A stretch of 6,093 nucleotides of DNA from the NCBI GenBank assembly GCA_029267795.1, contig JAJUHR010000117.1, positions 1-6,093 of the forward strand, given 5' to 3'. Under the pieces are notes generated by a model. That model saw only the letters and a list, made by a program, of their open reading frames with translations, was not told where the DNA came from and made no database searches. Below are positions 1-6,074 of this stretch, piece by piece. The stretch's first letter is position 1. Each line of letters starts with the position of its first letter. This DNA is from Planctomycetota bacterium. GTDB taxonomy: Bacteria > Planctomycetota > Phycisphaerae > Phycisphaerales > Phycisphaeraceae. The translations under genes and the position numbers were made by a program.

Positions 1-2
1 AC

Positions 3-401
3 GAGACCAACCCCGTCGGCCCGATCCCCCAAGGTCGGTACCTCAACGCCGCCGCCCGCCTCGAAACCGCCCTGCCCCCGATCGAGCTGCTCGCGCACCT
101 GACCGCCATCGAGCACGCCGCCGGCCGCCCGCCTCACCCCCAGCGGATCCCCTGGGGACCCCGCACGCTCGACCTGGATCTGCTCCTCTACAATCAACAG
201 GTCATCACCACCGCCGAGCTGGTGATCCCCCACCCGCGCATGCACGAGCGATGGTTTGTCCTCAAGCCCCTGGCCGATATCGCACCGCACGTGGTGCACC
301 CGGTGCTTGGTCAGACGATCCATGATCTCCTCCGCCGCCTGCCCGACGCCGCCGCAACCAGGACGAAACCGGCCGAGCCCCCGGTCCTTAGCCCTGCCTG
401 A
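3..401 (+). CDS. folK: FolK, 2-amino-4-hydroxy-6-hydroxymethyldihydropteridine pyrophosphokinase (5' truncated by window edge)
   Basis: This cytoplasmic enzyme of folate synthesis transfers pyrophosphate from ATP to 6-hydroxymethyl-7,8-dihydropterin, giving the substrate of dihydropteroate synthase. The reading frame is open from base 3 to a TGA at 399-401 and gives 132 residues. It opens with ETNPVGPIPQGRYLNAA, matching the family's segment around residues 42-58 of the E. coli protein, so about 40 N-terminal residues lie outside the window. The family signature WGPRTLDLDLLLY (bases about 153-191) carries the two aspartates that bind Mg-ATP. It is followed by the conserved IPHPRMHERWFVLKPLADIAP block and a short divergent proline-rich tail. 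queE begins 6 bases after the stop, so the two are probably cotranscribed. The frame contains no ATG near its visible start, as expected for a truncated gene. The identification is firm; the true start cannot be seen. Confidence 0.95.
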   Translation, partial: ETNPVGPIPQGRYLNAAARLETALPPIELLAHLTAIEHAAGRPPHPQRIPWGPRTLDLDLLLYNQQVITTAELVIPHPRMHERWFVLKPLADIAPHVVHPVLGQTIHDLLRRLPDAAATRTKPAEPPVLSPA

Positions 402-407
402 CTCCCG

Positions 408-1091
408 ATGAAGGACACGCTCCAGGTCAACGAGGTATTCTTTTCCATCCAGGGCGAAAGCACCCGGGCCGGGTGCCCGTGCGTGTTCATCCGCCTGACC
501 GGCTGCCACCTCCGTTGCCGGTACTGCGACACCGAGTACGCCTTTTACCAGGGAACACGCCGTACCCTTAATGACCTGCTCGCCGAGGTCGCCGGCTTCA
601 ACTGCCCTCTGGTCGAGATCACCGGGGGCGAGCCGCTGCTGCAGCCGGCCGTCCACCCGCTGATCGCCCGCCTCTGCGACGCTGGCCACACGGTCCTGAT
701 CGAGACCAGCGGGGCCTGCGATATCGCCGCCTGCGACAGCCGCGCCATCCGCATCATGGACCTGAAAACCCCCAGCAGCGGAGAATCGGACCGCAACCTC
801 TGGTCCAACATCGAGCACCTGACCCGCCGCGACGAGGTGAAGTTCGTCCTCTGTGACCGCGACGATTACTTCTGGGCCCGCGACGTGATCCGCACGCACC
901 ACCTGGACCAACGCGTCCACGCCGTGCTGCTGAGCCCCGCGTCGCCCCACCCGCCCGGCGCGGAGATCCCCGGCGTCGAGGGCCTGGACCTGCGGCACTT
1001 GACCGAATGGATCCTGGCCGACCGGCTATCCGTGCGCCTGCAGCCCCAGCTGCACAAGATCATCTGGGACCCGGCAACCCGAGGTGTCTAG
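408..1091 (+). CDS. queE: QueE, 7-carboxy-7-deazaguanine synthase (radical SAM)
   Basis: QueE is a radical SAM enzyme that converts 6-carboxy-5,6,7,8-tetrahydropterin to 7-carboxy-7-deazaguanine, the ring-contraction step on the way to preQ0 and queuosine. The 227-residue product has the usual family length. The N-terminal VNEVFFSIQGES motif (residues 7-18) is typical. C33, C37 and C40 form the canonical CX3CX2C [4Fe-4S] site within TGCHLRCRYCDTEY, and TGGEPLL (72-78) is the SAM-binding GGEP motif. The conserved-looking DLKTPSSGE stretch follows near residues 124-132, and an EVKFVL strand follows further on. The ATG at 408 lies 6 bases after folK and has no clear Shine-Dalgarno, which suggests translational coupling. 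The stop TAG at 1089-1091 touches the GTG of queD, whose product is the substrate of this enzyme, so the pair is metabolically consecutive. Codons favour C at the third position, unlike the genes downstream. Confidence 0.96.
   Translation: MKDTLQVNEVFFSIQGESTRAGCPCVFIRLTGCHLRCRYCDTEYAFYQGTRRTLNDLLAEVAGFNCPLVEITGGEPLLQPAVHPLIARLCDAGHTVLIETSGACDIAACDSRAIRIMDLKTPSSGESDRNLWSNIEHLTRRDEVKFVLCDRDDYFWARDVIRTHHLDQRVHAVLLSPASPHPPGAEIPGVEGLDLRHLTEWILADRLSVRLQPQLHKIIWDPATRGV
1081..1086 (+). promoter_or_regulatory. Ribosome binding site of queD inside the queE 3' end
   Basis: GAGGTG lies 5 bases before the GTG at 1092, within the last codons of queE. This supports the GTG as the queD start and indicates tight translational coupling of the two genes. 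Confidence 0.6.
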
Positions 1092-1457
1092 GTGTACGTT
1101 AAACTGACCAAAAGCTTTCGCTTCGAAGCCGCCCACTGGCTGCCGACGTTCCCACCCGCCCACAAGTGTCGCCGGCTCCACGGCCACTCCTTCCAGGTCG
1201 ACGTCGTCGTCGCCGGCCCCGTGCCCGCCGACCGCGGCTACTTGGTCGATTACAACGAGATCGCCGCTGTGATCGACCCGATCAAAGACCAGCTCGACCA
1301 CCGCCTGCTCAACGACCTCGAAGGCTTGTCCAACCCCACCGCTGAGAACCTGGCGAAATGGATCTACGACAAGCTCAAGCCCGGCTTGCCGCTGCTTACC
1401 AAGGTCCGCGTCCGCGAGACCTGCACCACCGAAGCCGTGTATGCCGGCCCGCCCTGA
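1092..1457 (+). CDS. queD: QueD, 6-carboxy-5,6,7,8-tetrahydropterin synthase
   Basis: This cytoplasmic zinc enzyme of the 6-pyruvoyl-tetrahydropterin synthase family turns 7,8-dihydroneopterin triphosphate into 6-carboxytetrahydropterin, the substrate of the QueE encoded just upstream. The 121-residue length is typical. All expected active-site residues are present: zinc ligands H15 (FEAAH), H30 and H32 (LHGH), catalytic C26, the D69-H70 pair (QLDHRLLND) and E109 (VRVRET). The NPTAEN segment (81-86) is also characteristic. The presence of C26 and E109 together with the queE neighbour favours the queuosine enzyme over a mammalian-type PTPS. The start is a GTG placed directly against the queE stop with GAGGTG upstream. 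No queC or queF is visible, so those steps must be encoded elsewhere. The gene keeps the C-rich codon style of queE: by hand count, 7 of 11 valine codons are GTC. Confidence 0.95.
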   Translation: MYVKLTKSFRFEAAHWLPTFPPAHKCRRLHGHSFQVDVVVAGPVPADRGYLVDYNEIAAVIDPIKDQLDHRLLNDLEGLSNPTAENLAKWIYDKLKPGLPLLTKVRVRETCTTEAVYAGPP

Positions 1458-1482
1458 ATAACCCAACACCTCCCCCCTCATC

Positions 1483-1923
1483 ATGCCCGACCCTCAGGCC
1501 AACCTCAGCCCGATCACGCTGCTGACCTTGCAGTTGCTCGCCTCAGCGGCCCTGGTCGCCTCGATGCTATGGTTTATGTGGCGATTGCCACGGAAGGACC
1601 CCGTTGCGTACGCCGGTTGGGCGCCCTGGTTAGCAATCGGCAGCGCTTGGGCGGGGTTGTTTGCCCTCGTTGGCGCCGGCCTGCTCTGGGTGCTGCCCTA
1701 CCCGGATCGCTGGCTGCCGGTGATCCTGTTGCTGCTATGCCCGGCGGCCGTGGGAGCTGCGGTGCTGGTGTTTTGGGTCTATCGAGGCCAAACCAACCCG
1801 GTGGCCGCCACGATGCACCAGACCCAGGCCCGCTTCGGGCTAACCCTGGGGGTGCTGGCCGCGCTGATCGCTTACGCGTTTGTGCTGACCCACAAAGCCC
1901 TGTTCACGCCCGTGGGGGTCTGA
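1483..1923 (+). CDS. Unrecognised four-helix inner-membrane protein
   Basis: The product (146 residues) is not one I recognise. It is very hydrophobic, with four likely membrane helices near residues 11-33, 48-71, 78-100 and 118-136. They are separated by short loops, including a basic stretch RLPRKD (34-39) that should be cytoplasmic, and WVYRGQTNP (98-106). No cysteine pairs, histidine clusters or catalytic motif stand out. A single methionine-histidine-rich spot (TMHQTQ, 110-115) precedes the last helix. The ATG at 1483 is 25 bases after queD and has only CT-rich sequence in front, with no Shine-Dalgarno. hemB begins 12 bases after the stop, so the gene is probably read together with hemB. 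Codon use is intermediate between the C-ending style upstream and the G-ending style downstream. Coding status rests on the clean open frame, tight spacing and coherent membrane topology; function is unknown. Confidence 0.75.
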   Translation: MPDPQANLSPITLLTLQLLASAALVASMLWFMWRLPRKDPVAYAGWAPWLAIGSAWAGLFALVGAGLLWVLPYPDRWLPVILLLLCPAAVGAAVLVFWVYRGQTNPVAATMHQTQARFGLTLGVLAALIAYAFVLTHKALFTPVGV

Positions 1924-1935
1924 CCGGCTGGTAAC

Positions 1936-2937
1936 ATGGAGCGCATGGGTTCGGACGGTTTCCCCATTCAGCGGCCGCGGCGATTGCGGCGAAGCCCGCG
2001 TATCCGCGACGCGGTGGCGGACGTGGTGGCGCGTCCGGACGACTTGATCTTGCCGCTTTTCGTTTCCGATCTGCGCGAGCCCAAGCCGGTGGCGTCGATG
2101 CCCGGGGTCAACCAGCTCCCGGTGGACGCGGCGGTAAGTTTGATCCGCGGACTGTCAGCTCGCGGCCTGCGCCAGTTCATCCTGTTCGGGGTGACCCCCC
2201 CGGCCAGAAAGGACGAGCGCGGCAGCTACGCGGCTTCCCCAGAGGCGCCCGTAAACCGGACGCTGGCGGCGGTGCGCCAAGCGGGCCTGGACGTGCTGAT
2301 GTACGCCGACCTGTGCCTGTGCGAGTACACCGACCACGGCCATTGCGGGGTCATCCACGGCCGCGGGGAGACCGCGGCCGTGGACAACGACCGTACGCTC
2401 GAGGTGTTGGGCGAAGTGGCACGGATACAGGCCCAATGCGGCGCGGACGTCGTGGCCCCTTCGGGCATGATGGACGGGCAGGTCGGCGCGATCCGCACAG
2501 CCTTGGACCAGGCTGGGTTCGGTGAGGTGGCGATCCTGGCGTACAGCATCAAGTACGCGTCGAATTTTTACGGCCCGTTCCGCGAGGCCGGCGAGGGCGG
2601 CATGAAATTCGGTGACCGCAAGGGCTACCAGATGGACTTCCGGCGGTCGCGGGAGTGGCGGACCGAGCTGGAAGCCGATCTGGCCCAGGGCGCCGACATG
2701 GTGATGGTCAAACCCGCAGCCACGTACCTCGACATCGTGCACCAAGTGCGCCACGCGTGCAGCGTGCCGGTGGCGGCATACCACGTCAGCGGGGAGTATG
2801 CGATGCTCCAGGCCGCGGCAGACCGCGGGTGGCTGGATTTGAAACCGACCGTGCTGGAAACCACTTACGCGATCAAGCGCGCCGGGGCGGACCTGATCGT
2901 GACTTACTTCGCGGATCGTCTGCTCGATTGGCTGTGA
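1936..2937 (+). CDS. hemB: HemB, porphobilinogen synthase (delta-aminolevulinic acid dehydratase), zinc type
   Basis: HemB condenses two 5-aminolevulinate molecules into porphobilinogen, the second common step of tetrapyrrole (heme, siroheme, cobalamin) synthesis; it is a cytoplasmic oligomer. The product is 333 residues from the first ATG, the usual length. The N-terminal arm IQRPRRLRRSPRIRD matches the family. C127, C129 and C137 in ADLCLCEYTDHGHCGV are the three zinc-binding cysteines, so this is the zinc-dependent form, not the aspartate-rich magnesium form. The Schiff-base lysines are K206 (YSIKYAS) and K259 (MVMVKP). YGPFREA (212-218) and GDRKGYQMD (226-234) are active-site and subunit-contact blocks. 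The start is uncertain: ATG 1936 has no clear Shine-Dalgarno, and ATG 1945 (three codons later) has GGAG only 3 bases away. The gene follows a small membrane-protein gene by 12 bases and is followed by a terminator-like hairpin. Codons are G-rich: about 20 of 29 valines are GTG. Confidence 0.97.
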   Translation: MERMGSDGFPIQRPRRLRRSPRIRDAVADVVARPDDLILPLFVSDLREPKPVASMPGVNQLPVDAAVSLIRGLSARGLRQFILFGVTPPARKDERGSYAASPEAPVNRTLAAVRQAGLDVLMYADLCLCEYTDHGHCGVIHGRGETAAVDNDRTLEVLGEVARIQAQCGADVVAPSGMMDGQVGAIRTALDQAGFGEVAILAYSIKYASNFYGPFREAGEGGMKFGDRKGYQMDFRRSREWRTELEADLAQGADMVMVKPAATYLDIVHQVRHACSVPVAAYHVSGEYAMLQAAADRGWLDLKPTVLETTYAIKRAGADLIVTYFADRLLDWL

Positions 2938-2955
2938 GTGAGCTGGCTGGCTAAG

Positions 2956-2983
2956 GCCGGTGTGCTAAAGCCCGGCATTTTTT
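2956..2983 (+). terminator. Probable intrinsic terminator after hemB
   Basis: GCCGG (2956-2960) pairs with CCGGC (2972-2976). The stem can be extended inward by GC (2964-2965) pairing with GC (2970-2971) around a TAAA loop, leaving a 3-base bulge (2961-2963). One base later comes a run of six T (2978-2983), the longest T run noticed in this GC-rich window. It sits 18 bases after the hemB stop. The stem is short, and the T run ends only a few bases before the next gene's Shine-Dalgarno, so termination may be partial. Confidence 0.55.
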
Positions 2984-2985
2984 CA

Positions 2986-2992
2986 AGAAGGA
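2986..2992 (+). promoter_or_regulatory. Strong Shine-Dalgarno for the membrane-protein gene at 2999
   Basis: AGAAGGA sits 6 bases before the ATG at 2999. It is one of the few clear ribosome binding sites in the window and fixes this start. It also suggests the gene is translated independently, not coupled to hemB. Confidence 0.65.
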
Positions 2993-2998
2993 TTCGAG

Positions 2999-3883
2999 AT
3001 GTTCCCTTCGATACGACAACGGATCGTGATCGTGCTAGCCGTGGCAATCGGCGGGGCGGGGTGGCTGCTCGTCCTGGGTTTGCTGCGCGCCGCAGACGGG
3101 TCGTCGGGGATCAGCCTGGCGTCCTCGGCGATGGGGGTCGTCGGGTCGTCGGCGATGGCGGCGGTGATCGGGCTGCCCACGCTGGGGCTGGGGCTGTTCG
3201 TCTCGGTGCTGGGCAACCCTTTGTCTGGGTTTTTCGCCGTGGCCGCGGCCTTGTCTGTGCTGGCGGGGGCGGGCGGTTCGATCGACGGGTGGATGCGCCG
3301 CGAGCAACTACCGGCGGCGTACGGCGGGCTGATGATCGAGACGGTGATCTGGCAGATGGGCGTGGCGGTGATGCTGATCCTGGTGGGGTTTCTGCGTTCG
3401 CCGCTGCGGGTGCGCTGGCCGGCGTTGGCGTTCCAGGACCACTTGGGAACGGACACGGACATCAAGCTGCCGGGCCTCAAAGCCCTGGGCGCCGGATTGG
3501 TTTGTGCCGTGGGTGGGGCGGTCCTGGCCTCGGTGCTGATCCGCAACAGCGATACCGGTCAGGTTATCGGGGGCCTGGTTGTAGCATTCGGCGTCGGGGG
3601 TTTCGCGGCCCAGATGATCTTTCCTCAAACTAATCCCGTGCCGGTGCTGTTTGCCCCCGCTGTCGTGGCTGCGGGCGCGTACGCATACGTGCTGCAGCGT
3701 TTCAACGGTCACGAACAAGTCCTGCAGGCCGTGTTCCGCGGCGAATTCCCCGGGCTGGCGCTGGCGTTGCCTGTGCACTACGTGTCAGCGGGCATGATGG
3801 GATGTACGATCGGGATGGGCGTAGCGCAGTCGGTCGAGGCCTCGGGCATCCGATCCGTGGAACAGGGCGGCGCCGAAGGGTGA
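2999..3883 (+). CDS. Unrecognised polytopic membrane protein (about eight helices)
   Basis: This 294-residue product matches no family I can name. Hydrophobic segments that could span the membrane lie near residues 8-29, 41-70 (one or two passes), 76-95, 110-133, 163-181, 188-208, 213-232 and 250-275. The main hydrophilic stretches are residues 96-108, which include WMRREQ, a loop at 134-160 with several charged residues (HLGTDTDIKLPG), and a short acidic tail. Features that may be conserved are IFPQTNPVPVLFAP (207-220) and LPVHYVSAGMMGCTIG (257-272), where a histidine and a cysteine lie in or beside the last helix. The ATG start is backed by an AGAAGGA ribosome site. The gene follows the hemB terminator and precedes rnpA by 60 bases, so it may begin a transcription unit that includes rnpA and yidD. 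Coding is well supported by the ribosome site, the open frame and G-rich third positions like those of hemB. A transporter or a structural membrane protein is possible, but nothing visible decides. Confidence 0.78.
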   Translation: MFPSIRQRIVIVLAVAIGGAGWLLVLGLLRAADGSSGISLASSAMGVVGSSAMAAVIGLPTLGLGLFVSVLGNPLSGFFAVAAALSVLAGAGGSIDGWMRREQLPAAYGGLMIETVIWQMGVAVMLILVGFLRSPLRVRWPALAFQDHLGTDTDIKLPGLKALGAGLVCAVGGAVLASVLIRNSDTGQVIGGLVVAFGVGGFAAQMIFPQTNPVPVLFAPAVVAAGAYAYVLQRFNGHEQVLQAVFRGEFPGLALALPVHYVSAGMMGCTIGMGVAQSVEASGIRSVEQGGAEG

Positions 3884-3943
3884 ACGTGGATTGGGGTGGC
3901 TTCGACCACGCTCCCCGACCGCTGCGCATGGGCTGGGCATGCC

Positions 3944-4378
3944 ATGGGTGCGGCCAAGCAAAAACGATACGGGTTCGGGCGGTCGCACCGGTTATCGGGT
4001 CGGCGAGCGTTTGAACGGGTGTTCGCGGCACGCTGCCGCCGGGACGTCGGGCCGATCTCGGTGCTCGGACGGCCGAACGGGCTATCGGGCCTGCGGTTGG
4101 GGTTGGTCGTATCCGGGAAGGTCGGCACCGCGGTGGTGCGGAACCGGATCAAACGGCTGCTACGCGAGGCGTTCCGGCTGGGACAGCACGACTGGCCATA
4201 CGGGTACGATCTGGTGGTGGTGGTCCGGGCGCACCAACCCGCGACCCTGGCGGATTACCAGCGACTGCTGCTTACAGGCATCCGAGGAGTGCACCTGGAA
4301 TGGGAGCGTCGGTTGAGCAAGCCACGTACGGCAAACCGGTTGACGGAGGGGACGCCGGACCGGGGTGCGGGCGGGTAG
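3944..4378 (+). CDS. rnpA: RnpA, ribonuclease P protein component
   Basis: RnpA is the basic protein subunit that helps the RNase P RNA bind precursor tRNAs and remove their 5' leaders. From ATG 3944 it has 144 residues, slightly above the usual 110-130. RYGFGRSHRLSGRRAFERVF (8-27) is the N-terminal family block with the substrate-contacting aromatic and basic residues. RLGLVVSGKVGTAVVRNRIK (51-70) leads into the RNR signature at R67-N68-R69, followed by KRLLREAFR. A YDLVVVVR strand (88-95) completes the fold. The last 25 residues are a basic, disordered-looking tail. An in-frame GTG at 3896 would add 16 residues (MASTTLPDRCAWAGHA) that do not look like the family, and neither start has a strong Shine-Dalgarno, so ATG 3944 was chosen on homology. 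rpmH, usually just upstream, is not present. yidD follows after 5 bases. Confidence 0.92.
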   Translation: MGAAKQKRYGFGRSHRLSGRRAFERVFAARCRRDVGPISVLGRPNGLSGLRLGLVVSGKVGTAVVRNRIKRLLREAFRLGQHDWPYGYDLVVVVRAHQPATLADYQRLLLTGIRGVHLEWERRLSKPRTANRLTEGTPDRGAGG

Positions 4379-4383
4379 GCCCC

Positions 4384-4590
4384 GTGGCGTGGGCCCTGAT
4401 CTTGATCGTCCGCCTATACCAAGCGACGCTTCGGCCGGTGTTGGGCGGCCAATGCCGCTACCAACCCAGTTGCAGCCAGTACATGGTTGCGTCGATACGC
4501 AAGTATGGCGCCTGGCCCGGGGTGTGGCGAGGGCTGCGGCGGGTCGGGCGGTGCCACCCGTGGGGCGGGTGCGGGTACGACCCGCCTTAA
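4384..4590 (+). CDS. yidD: YidD, membrane protein insertion efficiency factor
   Basis: YidD is a small, peripheral inner-membrane protein that assists YidC/Sec-dependent insertion of membrane proteins. From GTG 4384 it has 68 residues, near the usual 70-85. It opens with an amphipathic-hydrophobic segment (AWALILIVRLYQATLRPVLG), followed by the signature CRYQPSCSQYM (17-27). It ends with the family's RCHPWGGCGYDPP block, where the usual GGYDP is preceded here by an extra cysteine. The start is uncertain. GTG 4384 places the protein 5 bases after the rnpA stop, with GGTAGG just upstream. An ATG at 4300 in the same frame would add 28 residues that overlap rnpA by 79 bases and look nothing like the family. 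The rnpA-yidD adjacency is the common bacterial order, but yidC is not next; a YihY-family gene is. Confidence 0.92.
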   Translation: MAWALILIVRLYQATLRPVLGGQCRYQPSCSQYMVASIRKYGAWPGVWRGLRRVGRCHPWGGCGYDPP

Positions 4591-4625
4591 CCGGTACGAC
4601 CAAGGCTCGGCAGCGGCACAACGCG

Positions 4626-6074
4626 ATGGTCCAACAGCTGTTCGATTGGTTACAACGATGGGTGACCGAGCCGCGGGGCGAGCTGGGCCGCTTGGAACGC
4701 GCCGCCCGCTACGCAGCACAGGTGGCCTGGCACTGCGCCGGGGAGCTGCTGCGTAACGACGCGTCGCAGATGGCCGCGGCCCTGACCTACCGCACGATCT
4801 TCAGCCTCGTCCCGCTGATGGTGCTGGCGCTGCTGGTGTTCCGCGCCTTCGTAGGGTTCGACCAACTGCGAGAGACGCTCGAAGCCCACATCTATGACTA
4901 CATGGGGCTGACGACGATCGCTCTGCCAAGCGATAGCGCGGAGACATCGGCAGAACAAGGCGATGGGGCGGCCGCGGCGGCGACACCCAACGCCTCGGGT
5001 CAAGAACCCGCGGTCGCGCAGCAGACCTCGCAGCAGCTGCGAGCGAGCATCGACAAAGTGATCCGGGACCTCACCGAGAAGATATCGAACATCAACCAAG
5101 GCAGCATCGGCGCGGCAGGGCTGGCGCTGCTGATCTGGGCAGGGCTGTCGCTGGTGGTCACCGTGGAGCAGAGTTTCAACAAGATTTATCACTGCCCGCA
5201 CGGCCGGCCATGGCATGCGCGCATCGCAACATACTGGGCCATCGTCACTCTTGGTCCGGTGCTGCTGCTCGTGAGCCTGTCCGTCGCGGGGGCGCTGACG
5301 GGTTGGGCGCAGCGATGGGGAGCGGGTTCAGGGACGATCGGGCTGATCGCGTCGCTCAGCGGACTGACGGCCCTGCTGGCGAGCTGGCTGCTGCTATTCC
5401 TGTTGTACCTGCTGATGCCCAACGCCCGTGTGCGCCCCACCGCAGCTTTGACCGGAGCGTTCGTGGCAGCGGTCATGTGGGAGGCCAGCAAATGGGGGTT
5501 TCAGCTTTACGTCAAAAAGGCGGTCGGCTACTCGGTGCTGTATGGGTCCCTGGGGCTGATCCCGTTGTTCCTGCTGTGGGTGTACCTCACTTGGTGGATC
5601 GTGCTTTTCGGTCTCGAGCTGACCTACACAGCCCAGTCGGTGGCCGAAGGGCATTTCCGCAAGGCGGCCGAGGCGCAGGCGGCCGGGCGGCTGTTCGACC
5701 CCCAGTGGCTGATGCCGATGATGGTCGCGATCGGCCGGGCGTTTACCGGTGGGGAGGTGTCGCGCACGGAGGCGCTGGCACGCGAGCTGGGGCTGCCCGG
5801 CGAGGTAGTGCTGCGGATGGGTGGGAAGCTGGAAGAAGCCGGGCTGGTCCGCCGGGCGGTCGGATCGGACGGGAAGTACGAGGGGTACGTGCCGGCGCTG
5901 CCACCGCAGGACATCCCGATGCAGCGCGTACTCGAGCTGGCCCACCGGCTGACGCTCCCAGGCGACGGCAAACCAAAACGGGGCGCCGAATGGGAACTCG
6001 TGGAGAAGCTTTACGCGGCCCAGCGTGACAAGCTGGCCGGAACCACACTGGCAAGCGTCCTCGGGCACGCGTGA
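4626..6074 (+). CDS. YihY/BrkB-family inner-membrane protein with periplasmic insertion and C-terminal winged-helix-like domain
   Basis: This is a 482-residue member of the YihY (UPF0761, formerly misnamed RNase BN) family, whose biochemical role is not settled. The family core is recognisable from ALTYRTIFSLVPLMVLALLVFRAF (52-75), the classic first helix. Later come helices near 160-180, 203-225, 237-262, 273-293 and 303-333, including SVLYGSLGLIPLFLLWVY (303-320). E. coli YihY is about 290 residues, so this one is much longer. An Ala/Gln/Ser-rich, low-complexity stretch (about 97-140), then a charged helix with coiled-coil character, is inserted between helices 1 and 2. A soluble tail of about 140 residues follows the last helix, with GEVSRTEALARELGLPGEVVLRMGGKLEEAGLVRR (376-410) looking like a winged helix-turn-helix. 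ATG 4626 is chosen because the open frame upstream of it reads through yidD. It lies 35 bases after yidD and has no strong Shine-Dalgarno. Confidence 0.88.
   Translation: MVQQLFDWLQRWVTEPRGELGRLERAARYAAQVAWHCAGELLRNDASQMAAALTYRTIFSLVPLMVLALLVFRAFVGFDQLRETLEAHIYDYMGLTTIALPSDSAETSAEQGDGAAAAATPNASGQEPAVAQQTSQQLRASIDKVIRDLTEKISNINQGSIGAAGLALLIWAGLSLVVTVEQSFNKIYHCPHGRPWHARIATYWAIVTLGPVLLLVSLSVAGALTGWAQRWGAGSGTIGLIASLSGLTALLASWLLLFLLYLLMPNARVRPTAALTGAFVAAVMWEASKWGFQLYVKKAVGYSVLYGSLGLIPLFLLWVYLTWWIVLFGLELTYTAQSVAEGHFRKAAEAQAAGRLFDPQWLMPMMVAIGRAFTGGEVSRTEALARELGLPGEVVLRMGGKLEEAGLVRRAVGSDGKYEGYVPALPPQDIPMQRVLELAHRLTLPGDGKPKRGAEWELVEKLYAAQRDKLAGTTLASVLGHA

Noticed and set aside
1458..1482. Possible replication origin at the skew transition.
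   Set aside because: The gap is only 25 bases, has no DnaA-box-like TTATCCACA or its complement, and is not AT-rich; coding sequence fills both sides.
2155..2784. A 209-codon open frame on the minus strand inside hemB.
   Set aside because: It lies entirely antisense to a fully conserved hemB. Long antisense frames are expected at this GC content, and it has no recognisable domain.
2938..3633. A 231-codon + strand frame overlapping the membrane-protein gene at 2999.
   Set aside because: It is Arg/Gly-rich with no coherent structure, while the alternative frame has a ribosome site and clear membrane helices.
3884..3943. Possible rpmH between the membrane-protein gene and rnpA.
   Set aside because: Sixty bases is too short for L34, and no Lys/Arg-rich frame resembling it is present.
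4208..4224. Short GGT-repeat tract in rnpA.
   Set aside because: It simply encodes the conserved VVVV beta-strand of RnpA and is too short to count as a repeat element.
4365..4625. The YihY frame stays open for 87 codons upstream of its ATG, giving a possible 569-residue protein.
   Set aside because: The extension is the +2 frame shadow of yidD. It is rich in Arg, Gly and Pro with no family similarity, and YihY homology begins after ATG 4626.
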